From positions 358,078 to 422,077 of the forward strand of contig NZ_JAJEWP010000001.1 of assembly GCF_020687825.1 (NCBI RefSeq): a stretch of DNA of 64,000 bases, written 5' to 3'. Numbering within the stretch: position 1 is the first letter of the stretch; each line of letters opens with the position of its first letter. The translations under genes were made by a program, and so were the position numbers. The notes below the pieces were generated by a model, which worked only from the letters and a program-made list of their open reading frames with translations, was not told the DNA's origin and made no database searches. The DNA is from Fluctibacter halophilus. GTDB taxonomy: Bacteria > Pseudomonadota > Gammaproteobacteria > Enterobacterales > Alteromonadaceae. This document shows positions 38,188 through 45,780 of this stretch, piece after piece.

Positions 38188-38451
38188 ATGTATCCTACAT
38201 CCGTCAACAGTCAAATTACTGACTCAGTCACGCAAGCGAACACCAAAGTATTGGGTGATGCACCCGCAGTATCCATGGGCAATTTCATGGTGGCTACTTC
38301 CCAGGCACTCAGTAACGCCGCACACAATGCAACCACCGCGCAACAACAGTCGGGTATTACCTGGCAGGCGGCGACGGTTCAGGGTGTCAGCACGTTGTAC
38401 AGTGTCGATACTGCTTCGACCGGTGTTGCTACCAGCAAGATTTTTGCGTGA
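38188..38451 (+). CDS. rebB: RebB-family R-body structural protein, copy 4
   Basis: An 87-residue paralogue with start MYPTSVNSQITDSVTQANTK and family body MGNFMVATSQALSNAAHNATTAQQQ; it carries WQAATVQGVSTLYSVDTASTGVATSKIFA. Differences from copies 1-3 (MYPTS start, NFMVA, GITWQ) make it a distinct subunit type. GAGGGAAACCGAT precedes the ATG. A stable hairpin at 38495-38519 separates it from the next gene. Confidence 0.9.
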   Translation: MYPTSVNSQITDSVTQANTKVLGDAPAVSMGNFMVATSQALSNAAHNATTAQQQSGITWQAATVQGVSTLYSVDTASTGVATSKIFA

Positions 38452-38494
38452 TACCAACAGGGAAACCGGCAGTAACCCGGATTTCTAGTGTCCA

Positions 38495-38519
38495 GGGGGA
38501 GTCGTCACAGACTCACCCC
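38495..38519 (+). terminator. Hairpin between reb copy 4 and reb copy 5 (partial terminator or stabiliser)
   Basis: GGGG-GAGTC / GACTC-A-CCCC with loop GTCACA: a 9-bp GC-rich stem with one bulge, followed by TCTTATT. There is no real T-run, so it may stabilise the mRNA of the four abundant Reb subunits or act as a leaky terminator rather than end the operon. Confidence 0.45.
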
Positions 38520-38609
38520 TCTTATTCAAACGGACCGTTGACCCGGTTTTTGTGGTAACCGGTCGACGGCAAAACAGGTAGCGCAGCTGGCGCTGCAAAG
38601 GTGAACGTC

Positions 38610-39251
38610 ATGAACAACGCATCGACAGTAAACGACGTCATTACTGACGCAGTATCCCAGGCCAATACCTTGTTGGTTGGGCTGGCTGCACCCCAGGGGA
38701 TGGCGCTGCTGGATGTTGTGTCCGCAGAAACCCTGGGTATGTCCATGCACAATGCAGTGTCGGCACAGCAAAACGCTCAAATCACCAACAATGCGGCGGT
38801 CACCACCACCTGTGCGCGTATTCTGGCGGCAGAGCCTCCATTGCCACCCAGTCCCGCTGGTACCGTGCCACCACCCTTTATGCCTTTATCCGGCAATGGC
38901 GGGGGCGGCAGTGGTTCAGCCCCGGAAGACCTGCTGAAAATGGCCTCACAACTGGCCGAAGCCGCGATACAGCAAGCCAAAAAAGAAGGTGCTGACAGCC
39001 AGGCCACGCAACAAGCGATAGCGGCATTTCTGGCCCAATTGGAGGCAATGAACAAACCAAGTGATTCTGGTAGTGGCTCGTCGGGCGGTGACAGTGGCGG
39101 CTCATCGCCTGCGCCATCACCCGCGCCAGCACCGTCGCCAGCACCTGCGCCTTCGCCATCACCCGCGCCAGCACCTGCACCGTCGCCAGCACCCGCGCCG
39201 ACACCGCAACCAGGCCCCGCGCCGGCACCCAAGAAAGACGAGGGGCACTGA
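38610..39251 (+). CDS. Reb-like protein with Pro/Ala-rich C-terminal tail (copy 5)
   Basis: A 213-residue chimera. Residues about 5-75 are a divergent RebB-type domain (STVNDVITDAVSQANTLLVG, MALLDVVSAETLGMSMHNAVSAQQNAQI). After a Gly-rich linker and a helical segment (residues about 110-150, LLKMASQLAEAAIQQAKKEGA) comes a tail of about 45 residues of SPAPAP-type repeats ending KKDEGH. The tail could be an extended linker or tether that exposes a domain outside the polymer. Start ATG 38610 follows AAGGTGA; a GTG at 38601 is less likely. Confidence 0.75.
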   Translation: MNNASTVNDVITDAVSQANTLLVGLAAPQGMALLDVVSAETLGMSMHNAVSAQQNAQITNNAAVTTTCARILAAEPPLPPSPAGTVPPPFMPLSGNGGGGSGSAPEDLLKMASQLAEAAIQQAKKEGADSQATQQAIAAFLAQLEAMNKPSDSGSGSSGGDSGGSSPAPSPAPAPSPAPAPSPSPAPAPAPSPAPAPTPQPGPAPAPKKDEGH

Positions 39252-39301
39252 AAAGGGCCAGCTCATCCGCAACTTAATTTGGCAACCAGGAGGATCCTTC
39301 C

Positions 39302-39655
39302 ATGGCTAATGAAATGGTAAATCCACAAATCGCGAACTCTATCCAGGCGGTGCAACAAGCAACGCTGACCGGTGACATCATCCGGCACGCTGGTGCTGGC
39401 AAAGCCTATCAGTCAGTGTCGCAGTCTACGGCGATCGCCGTACAGGATGCCACGGATCAGTTGCGCAATCTCAATACCATCAGCACCACGGCGGCTGGCG
39501 TGGCGATTTCTCAAATGCTCGCCACCGGCAATGTGGCCCAATGTACCGAAGTACTGACCCAATTGCAGACCTTGATGACCGGTGCGGCAGAGAATTTCAA
39601 AACCATCGGTAGCAACGCCGGTGAAGTACTGTCGACGTTTCCCACCGGCGATTAA
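39302..39655 (+). CDS. RebB-family protein, longer divergent copy (copy 6)
   Basis: A 117-residue protein beginning MANEMVNPQIANSIQAVQQ, aligned with the RebB core (VNPQI.., AYQSVSQSTAIAVQDATDQ, ISTTAAGVAISQML) and with an additional C-terminal helix (CTEVLTQLQTLMTGAAENFKTIGSN). This longer variety is the form often found as a partner of the short RebBs. Excellent ribosome site (AGGAGGATCCTTCC). It is probably the last structural gene of the reb operon before the unknown genes. Confidence 0.75.
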   Translation: MANEMVNPQIANSIQAVQQATLTGDIIRHAGAGKAYQSVSQSTAIAVQDATDQLRNLNTISTTAAGVAISQMLATGNVAQCTEVLTQLQTLMTGAAENFKTIGSNAGEVLSTFPTGD

Positions 39656-39682
39656 GGTTACCGGACCTAACGAGGATGCATC

Positions 39683-40738
39683 ATGATTACTATTCAGTAC
39701 CCCATTGTCGATGACAGCGGACTGAGTCTGGCGGGACGCCAGGTACTTGGATGGATCCCCGGGGGCACGCGCTGGTTTCAGCAAGCCATCAGCGATGGGC
39801 GTCATTACACGTTTCATGCGGAAAGTGCGTTGTTAAACAGTGTACTTCAGGGTTTGTATAGTGCTCAGCAGGTACCGCTATCAGCCTGCGGCTTTAGTGC
39901 CTCGGCGGACTTTTTGCTGGGTTTGAACGACAATCAACGCTCGGTAATCGATACGGTGATGCAAGGAGGGAAGTCAGCGGCACAACGTCAGGCCCTTGAT
40001 GCACTCATTGATACCAAAGGGCTGGTCACCGAACAGGATTATGCCGCCGTACAGGAACGACTGGCCGCTTGGTCAGTGGCGGCGTCAGCCCCGTTTCAGC
40101 ATCTCAATGGCAATGATCTGCGAAGCCTCCATCAGTTGGAAACGCACCTGCACGCCAACACCTACAGTGATGCACTGATCAATAATGCCGTGGCATTCGC
40201 GAAAACCCACTGCGCCAATGCTGGCGGATTCGCCAAGCTGGTGCAATTCGCCCTGAGAACATTCGCAGCGCTGGTCAGTGATCCGGCCACGTCCGGTATT
40301 TCTCCTATGGTCAAAACGGCCTTTGCTCAGATTTTCGATCACAGCTGCTGCATGGTGATGCAGCGACTGGTTTGCCCTACCTTAGCGCCCCCTCAAACCA
40401 CCGCTGACAGTCAGTCTTTGCTGCGGGATTGGGGCAGGCGCCGGCAATTTACCGGCTTCACCGATCTGCCTACCGGCGTATTGCAGCTGGTGCAGAACAT
40501 CGGGGTGTCCCCGCTTCGCCAACAGTCTACGGCGACCGTCGCCATGACGCAGTTGGAACAGCGCCTATGGCCCTTTCTCGCTGATGTGACCGTTTCCTCC
40601 TGCTGTTTGTCACAGGATGGAACCACCTGGCGTGTGGGAGCTATGCAGCAACAAACATCGGCAGAGTATCTGTTGAATGACGATGGTTGCCTGACATTGG
40701 ATGCCCTTTCACTTTCCCCAACATCGGAGAATTCCTAA
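39683..40738 (+). CDS. R-body locus protein of unknown function, 351 aa
   Basis: A 351-residue cytoplasmic-looking protein without signal peptide or membrane helix, beginning MITIQYPIVDDSGLSLAGRQ. The middle (about residues 90-230) is helical; several Cys pairs occur (DHSCCMVMQR, SSCCLSQDG). No known domain recognised. It starts 27 bp after reb copy 6 with a GAGG site and overlaps the next gene (TAATG), so it belongs to the same transcript. A role in R-body assembly, cargo or control is inferred from position only. Confidence 0.7.
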   Translation: MITIQYPIVDDSGLSLAGRQVLGWIPGGTRWFQQAISDGRHYTFHAESALLNSVLQGLYSAQQVPLSACGFSASADFLLGLNDNQRSVIDTVMQGGKSAAQRQALDALIDTKGLVTEQDYAAVQERLAAWSVAASAPFQHLNGNDLRSLHQLETHLHANTYSDALINNAVAFAKTHCANAGGFAKLVQFALRTFAALVSDPATSGISPMVKTAFAQIFDHSCCMVMQRLVCPTLAPPQTTADSQSLLRDWGRRRQFTGFTDLPTGVLQLVQNIGVSPLRQQSTATVAMTQLEQRLWPFLADVTVSSCCLSQDGTTWRVGAMQQQTSAEYLLNDDGCLTLDALSLSPTSENS

Positions 40739-41328
40739 TGGCAACGTCAAAAAAAGCGCCGACCAAGAGTACCGGCAATGATCCCCTTGCCACTGAACTG
40801 GCAAGCCTGCAACAACGCATGGACAGTCTTGAAAGTGATGTAAAAGCGCAGCTTGCCTCGCTGGAGGCCTCAGTACAGCAACAGCTGGCAAACATCGCGC
40901 AGACACAAACCGAATCGGCCAGCGAAAAGGACCCTGAGGCTGATCCAGATGTTGATCCTGTGCAGGCCAGTGTTGCGCAGTTAGCCCAACACGACCAACA
41001 GACCTTTCAACATTTGCACCAGCAAGCACAGGCGTATTTGAACCAGGCGGGACAGCCCGGCAAAAACGAAAGCCCAGCGGAACATTTGCAGCAGGTGTCC
41101 AATGCATTGCACGGTGCTGCCCAAGCCCAACAAGTTCCTCTGCAGCAGCTGCAACAAGCGGCACAGCAACACATCTCCCATGCCGAGCAGGCGGTGCAGG
41201 CGTCGATTGCCCAGATCAGCCAGTCACTGGCGCAACAGCAGCAGGCTATGCACAGTGTTATGCCGTCAACAGCGCAGGAGACCGCCACCGAGCCTTCCCC
41301 TGATACTGATCCGAATAGCGGCGCCTGA
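40738..41328 (+). CDS. Coiled-coil, glutamine-rich protein of the R-body locus
   Basis: A 196-residue protein with a Lys/Thr-rich N-terminus (MATSKKAPTKSTGNDPLATE), an N-terminal coiled coil (about 20-55, LASLQQRMDSLESDVKAQL), an acidic linker (EKDPEADPDVDP), and a long Gln/Ala-rich helix (about 75-180) ending in an acidic disordered tail. The start ATG overlaps the previous stop (TAATG), indicating translational coupling. The composition resembles scaffold or polymer-associated proteins; no enzyme motif. Probably an accessory factor of the Reb polymer. Confidence 0.75.
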   Translation: MATSKKAPTKSTGNDPLATELASLQQRMDSLESDVKAQLASLEASVQQQLANIAQTQTESASEKDPEADPDVDPVQASVAQLAQHDQQTFQHLHQQAQAYLNQAGQPGKNESPAEHLQQVSNALHGAAQAQQVPLQQLQQAAQQHISHAEQAVQASIAQISQSLAQQQQAMHSVMPSTAQETATEPSPDTDPNSGA

Positions 41329-41339
41329 GGGATAGGGCA

Positions 41340-42416
41340 ATGATAGCCATAAAGCGGCCAGCGGTTTGCCTTAGCCCTGATCAACAGCATAAGCAGCGGG
41401 CAGCGGTGCAGCAAATGCAGGCAATACTGACAGCGGTTAATCAGTCCCACCCCTATCGACTGCTGCGCACCCAGGACCGCCGCGCATTGCTGCAAAAAGG
41501 CTATGCAAGAGACTTGGTCGAAAACCTGGTGTACATGACATTACGACCACAGCCGGGATTGTCTGTCCAACACGGCGATCGATTGATGATTGGGTTTACC
41601 CAAGCCGCGTTTGACCCGTCCCTGTACGGTTGTGACAACATCAGCGAAGCGCTGATTAAAGCCAACCAGGGCTGTTGCAGTTGGTGTGAGCGGCTGATTG
41701 CCGCTAATGATGGCGCAGTCTTTCACTATCGCCCACCGTGTGGTTACCTGCAGGGATTGGACATACAGCGAACCGCTTACTATGCCCTGGCTTATGATGT
41801 GAACAACCTGCTGTTTGCCTGTGGCGATTGTGCCCAGCGCTACAAAGGGAATCATTTTCCGGTGATCAGCGGCCCCCATATGCCGGATGTGTCCGAATGT
41901 GCTGAGCGGCCGTCTCTGGTCAACCCCTATGGAGAAGATCCACGCCAGTTTATCCGCTTTAACCCCATGAATGCGTGCGCGTATGGGTTTGATGAAGTGG
42001 TGGCATTCTATCAACAGACAAAGGGCCTGTCCGTCGAGCAGACCGCTGATTTGGTTAGCGCGGATCCCGGCCGTATTCCTGACCAACAGGATATTCGGGG
42101 TCACAGGCTCAGTGACAGTTCGGTTGACCGGGCCTATCAACAGTGGTTGTGCGGTTGCGCCAACAGCGGTCAAACGCCTCGACGGGGGCAGTCAACCATT
42201 GATTGTCTGGGTTTAAACCGTCCCGCGTTGGTTTACGCTCGGGCCGCACAGCTGCGAGATTGGCGCCTGGCGTGGCTCGGGTGGTCTGAAAAAAGCGATA
42301 AGGTTTGTGACAATCCGTTAGCTGAACAGGCTCCAGTGCAGTTTCGCAGCCTGTTCATTGATGCCTGTAACACCTGGCAACAGGCGCAATGCGCCCAGGG
42401 GACCGCCCATGACTAA
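41340..42416 (+). CDS. HNH-endonuclease-like zinc protein of the R-body locus
   Basis: A 358-residue protein whose middle resembles the TIGR02646-type HNH endonucleases: CCSWCE (C113, C116), then FHYRPP (H129, where active members have EHF.P), NNLLFACGDCAQRYKGNHFP (N155/156, C161, C164, KG and FP), then LVNPYGEDPRQFIRF and STIDCLGLNRPALVYAR further on, all in family order. The Glu before His129 is replaced by Phe, so nuclease activity is uncertain. The N-terminal 100 residues are not recognised. It overlaps the next gene by 8 bp. It may be a DNA-targeting effector or a structural relative. Confidence 0.7.
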   Translation: MIAIKRPAVCLSPDQQHKQRAAVQQMQAILTAVNQSHPYRLLRTQDRRALLQKGYARDLVENLVYMTLRPQPGLSVQHGDRLMIGFTQAAFDPSLYGCDNISEALIKANQGCCSWCERLIAANDGAVFHYRPPCGYLQGLDIQRTAYYALAYDVNNLLFACGDCAQRYKGNHFPVISGPHMPDVSECAERPSLVNPYGEDPRQFIRFNPMNACAYGFDEVVAFYQQTKGLSVEQTADLVSADPGRIPDQQDIRGHRLSDSSVDRAYQQWLCGCANSGQTPRRGQSTIDCLGLNRPALVYARAAQLRDWRLAWLGWSEKSDKVCDNPLAEQAPVQFRSLFIDACNTWQQAQCAQGTAHD

Positions 42417-42954
42417 GTCTTCGAAAAAGCAAAAGCGTCAACGTGCAGCCATAACGCCTCAGCCCGATTATCACCCGGCCACGGTTTCCCCTGCACCGAT
42501 CAAGCGGCCGTCAGCGTTGGCGCAACCTGATTACTCCGGAACCCGTCAAGGGGCAGCGCATAACCCTGCACCGCCACCGGCTGTCGATCCTTATCTGAGC
42601 CACTATGCCACCGTGTTGAGTACACCATTGACACAGCCACAACCATTGATCCCGCAAACGGTAATGAGTGGTCTGATGTACATCGTGCTGGAGCAGGAGC
42701 TGACGTTGCGTAATAAACGCCGCATTGTGTTGTTGGATAGCAATGATTTGCTGTACGGCAGTGTGGGCGGAAAGTGTGTGATGCTGTCCATCGACTGGCA
42801 AAAAGACTGGCACAACGTGGTCAAGGTGCACGAGGGAAAACACACTTGGGAGACCAGTTTTGCAGAGCTGGCAGCGACACAGGATATCGCATTGCTACGC
42901 TTATTCGCCCACAGTGAAGTCTGGGCAGAGGGTACCTACGCGCCATTGGCGTAG
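42409..42954 (+). CDS. R-body locus protein with Pro-rich N-terminus, unknown
   Basis: A 181-residue protein. The first 75 residues are basic and proline-rich (MTKSSKKQKRQRAAITPQPD, then repeated QPDY.. motifs), likely disordered. The remaining 100 residues (LMYIVLEQELTLRNKRRIVL... LYGSVGGKCVMLSIDWQKDW) look like a small beta-rich domain. The ATG at 42409 overlaps the preceding stop by 8 bp after AGGGGACCGCCC. No family recognised. The basic tail could bind nucleic acid or the acidic partners encoded nearby. Confidence 0.65.
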   Translation: MTKSSKKQKRQRAAITPQPDYHPATVSPAPIKRPSALAQPDYSGTRQGAAHNPAPPPAVDPYLSHYATVLSTPLTQPQPLIPQTVMSGLMYIVLEQELTLRNKRRIVLLDSNDLLYGSVGGKCVMLSIDWQKDWHNVVKVHEGKHTWETSFAELAATQDIALLRLFAHSEVWAEGTYAPLA

Positions 42955-42963
42955 GGGGACAGG

Positions 42964-43368
42964 ATGAAGCTGATCAAATATGCATTGCTGGTCGCCGCAG
43001 GGATCGTAATGATCTGGCGTCCGCCGCTGTTTCCACCGTTGCCGGCTGTGTCAGCCCTGTCACCGCCAGTGCGCTCAACGTCGCCAACCACGTTGCAGGA
43101 TATTCACACGGTTTTTTTGACACCGCGAAGCGGGGACACCCTCAAAAAGCAGGCGAGTCACAGCGTGTCTCACCTGCAAAACCTTAATCATCGTCAACTC
43201 AAACAACACCAGGAAAGTGTGTTGAGCCATATCGTACGTACCCTCGTGGATCGTCTGTTCAACCTGGCCATTTTGCCGTTTGGTTTGTTGTACGTCATGT
43301 ATCGTTGGGTTCGTTCGAGCGTGGCTGACAACCTGACCTATCTGGAGAACGCACATGAAAAACCCTAA
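42964..43368 (+). CDS. Small membrane protein of the R-body locus
   Basis: A 134-residue protein with an N-terminal hydrophobic helix (YALLVAAGIVMIW), a proline-rich segment (RPPLFPPLPAVSALSPP), an amphipathic middle and a second hydrophobic helix near the C-terminus (LFNLAILPFGLLYVMYRWV). It is likely an inner-membrane protein with a periplasmic or cytoplasmic loop of about 70 residues. It has a GGGGGACAGG site and overlaps the following gene by 14 bp. It might anchor the module at the membrane, or act as a lysis or release factor; both are inference. Confidence 0.65.
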   Translation: MKLIKYALLVAAGIVMIWRPPLFPPLPAVSALSPPVRSTSPTTLQDIHTVFLTPRSGDTLKKQASHSVSHLQNLNHRQLKQHQESVLSHIVRTLVDRLFNLAILPFGLLYVMYRWVRSSVADNLTYLENAHEKP

Positions 43369-45259
43369 AGCGCGGGCATTGCGTCGCAGCATCAGCGGCT
43401 GGCTGACTGAGCAAATCAACAACCTTTCGTTGCAAGGGGATCCTGTACCCTGGCAAACCATTAAACAGCAGACCCGGGGGTATGTGCTCAAGGGGTTGCA
43501 AGACATCAATACCGGCTTGGATACATTGGTAACATTGACACGGGAAACGTACTCCCTGAACACGCAGCTACCTTTGGTGGTGTTTTATATCAAAGGCGGC
43601 AACGCGTTTCGACGAACCGTTAATGGTGAGTCGGGTTCGTCAGACTGGGATACCCAGATCCTGATCAATCCCTGGTTGCCGCCACCGGTATTGGATTTTT
43701 TGTACGGTCAGATTGAAGACCTGTTGATGGATGTGTTCACCCTGACTGCAGCATGCATCGGTGAAGTGACCAAACAGGCATTGCCGGATAAAACGACGTT
43801 AAACACGGTGATCGCAGGGCTTTGGGGGCAGCAAAATGATGCTATCCCCTGTGATGGAGCAACGCCCCTCAATACCCTTTATGACCTTGAACTGACCAAG
43901 CAGCAATCCATCCGCATGGTGTTTAATCACGCTATGACTGGTCTTTGGGCAAGGGAGTCACATGGGCTTAAAAGTGATGGGCCCGGGATGATCTTCAATG
44001 AGGCCATTCGACCGTTTTCGCTGCATCGCCTGGGCTATGTCTGGCGGGCCAAGGCCAAAACAGGCACGGCCGCGATTGCTATCGACAGTCCCATTCTGAT
44101 GGAGCTGATTGACGTCACTATTCCGCGTAAGAATACCGTTGAAGCGATTGAATTGTGGCAGTCCAGTATACTTGGTATTGAAGATACCTCGGTCGTGTTG
44201 CCGCCGGCAATGCCGCCACTGCCTCCTGAGTTACCGGCGTTACCCCATGACGTTCAACTGCCCATGCCGGGTCTGCTTTACCATGCCCGCGAACAGTTGA
44301 TTATGCTCAGTGAAGTGGCGGACGGCTCCTCCCGCCATGTGGATAAAATGAAACGGCGTATAGAGCGTTTTATTGTTATATGGAACTTAGATCAAGAGCC
44401 GAGGGCCAAAGCTGCGCTCACTACCTTGTTGCAAGAGACCATGGGACAGGTTGTGGATGACAGTTTCCAGTTTAATAATGCGGGATGGTGTGAGGCATTA
44501 CTTACTGGCAGTGCCAAGCAGCCAGTGGATGAGGTCGCACAGGTAATACGGGCACATTCCTGTGCTGCATTGGGTCCCAGTCAATGTGGATTACGTTGGG
44601 TAGCCATCCTACTGGATGTTGTGCATCAGCGCAGTGATGCGTTGAAGACACCCCCCAGTCGTGAGCAGGAACAGCAGACCAGTGCCGTTATCGGAACAAT
44701 TATTAATCAACTCAATGGGTTGTCAGATCGGGTCAAAGCTTCCCCTTTTAACCAACATGTCAGTATTGAGGAGGCGGGTTTCAGCGATGATCCTGCATTA
44801 CAGTGGAGTCTGGACGAAAGCTCGTTGTTCACCGCCAAGGCGATGCCCATCAGCGGGATCGATTGTATGATCGTGGTGCGCACCAACAGTAAACGAACCA
44901 ACCAGGCCTGTGTTGAGGACTTTAGTCAGCATTTACAACATCAATGTGGTGTGGATCAGGCCCGCATCCACGTCCGTCATCACGCTGACAGCCACAGTTC
45001 AGGTCTGTTTTATGCCAGTACACTGGTGGTGTTTAATACCCGTGGCAGCGTGCAACTGGTGGTGACCTTTTCCAGTGCCGATGAGGGGGCCTGGCCTCGT
45101 CGCTATCCTTACAATGGCAAGCTGATTTCCGTTGCGGCGCTGCCGTCGATGGCCAGCCAACGACGGGTGTGTGCCGCGATGACCGAAGACTACGTGATCC
45201 GTACCGCATTGGCCCGACAGGTGAGTCTGATTGAGTGCATTGTGACGACCAATGGGTGA
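43355..45259 (+). CDS. Nucleotidyltransferase-fold-like protein of the R-body locus
   Basis: A 634-residue protein, last of the tightly packed block. Residues 74-104 carry the nucleotidyltransferase signature hG[G/S]...Dh[D/E]: FYIKGGNAFRR (G81, G82) then SSDWDTQIL (D97, D99); a third acidic strand follows in LMELIDVTIPRK (D253). This is the metal-binding layout of minimal NTases such as AbiEii-type toxins. A proline-rich linker (PPAMPPLPPELPALP, about 290) leads to a C-terminal half (about 310-634) without recognised domain. ATG 43355 follows GGAGAACGCAC. Candidate effector or modifying enzyme of the R-body module. Confidence 0.7.
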   Translation: MKNPKARALRRSISGWLTEQINNLSLQGDPVPWQTIKQQTRGYVLKGLQDINTGLDTLVTLTRETYSLNTQLPLVVFYIKGGNAFRRTVNGESGSSDWDTQILINPWLPPPVLDFLYGQIEDLLMDVFTLTAACIGEVTKQALPDKTTLNTVIAGLWGQQNDAIPCDGATPLNTLYDLELTKQQSIRMVFNHAMTGLWARESHGLKSDGPGMIFNEAIRPFSLHRLGYVWRAKAKTGTAAIAIDSPILMELIDVTIPRKNTVEAIELWQSSILGIEDTSVVLPPAMPPLPPELPALPHDVQLPMPGLLYHAREQLIMLSEVADGSSRHVDKMKRRIERFIVIWNLDQEPRAKAALTTLLQETMGQVVDDSFQFNNAGWCEALLTGSAKQPVDEVAQVIRAHSCAALGPSQCGLRWVAILLDVVHQRSDALKTPPSREQEQQTSAVIGTIINQLNGLSDRVKASPFNQHVSIEEAGFSDDPALQWSLDESSLFTAKAMPISGIDCMIVVRTNSKRTNQACVEDFSQHLQHQCGVDQARIHVRHHADSHSSGLFYASTLVVFNTRGSVQLVVTFSSADEGAWPRRYPYNGKLISVAALPSMASQRRVCAAMTEDYVIRTALARQVSLIECIVTTNG

Positions 45260-45372
45260 TGGAACACGCTTTTTCAGTGTGATAGTTGTCGAGCGTCTTG
45301 AGTGTCGGTGATTTCGCAGTATCCTGTGCTGTGACACTGATCACGACACGACGAGAATTGAAGGAGAGCGGG

Positions 45373-45768
45373 GTGCAGATATCAGGGACGTTTGACGTCA
45401 CATTACAACCATTGGATACCATTGCCCAGGGTAAGGACGGAGTGTCGTTGGGACGCATGTCTATCGACAAAACGTTTCATGGCGACTTGTCTGCCACCAG
45501 TCAGGGCGAAATGCTCAGTGCTATGACGCCCACACAAGGTTCGGCCGGCTATGTGGCCATTGAGCAGGTTTGCGGTACATTGATGGGCAAAAGCGGCAGC
45601 TTTGTATTGCAACACTATGGACAGATGGCGCAGGGCAATGATCGCCTTATTCTTGAAGTGGTGCCGGATTCGGGCCGCGGGGAATTAGCGGGTTTGTCTG
45701 GTGAAATGACCATCCACATAGAGGCCGGGCAGCATCACTACCGCTTTGACTTTCAGTTACCTGAGTAG
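45373..45768 (+). CDS. DUF3224 family protein
   Basis: A 131-residue beta-barrel-type protein of the DUF3224 family, recognised from ISGTFDVTLQPLD, DKTFHGDLSATSQGEMLSA, GSAGYVAIEQVCGTLMGKSGSFVLQH and SGRGELAGLSGEM. Structurally characterised members resemble allene-oxide-cyclase-like barrels; function unknown. The GTG at 45373 is preceded by AAGGAG at good distance and gives the normal family length; the open frame extends to 45286. It lies 113 bp after the NTase-like gene and looks like a separate unit followed by the GNAT gene. Confidence 0.85.
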   Translation: MQISGTFDVTLQPLDTIAQGKDGVSLGRMSIDKTFHGDLSATSQGEMLSAMTPTQGSAGYVAIEQVCGTLMGKSGSFVLQHYGQMAQGNDRLILEVVPDSGRGELAGLSGEMTIHIEAGQHHYRFDFQLPE

Positions 45769-45780
45769 TCGGAACACCAA

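Noticed and set aside
38777-39232. Long minus-strand Gly/Ala-rich open frame opposite the Pro/Ala tail
   Set aside because: It is the complement of GC-rich SPAPAP codons; long open frames are expected there and it has no start or ribosome site worth noting.
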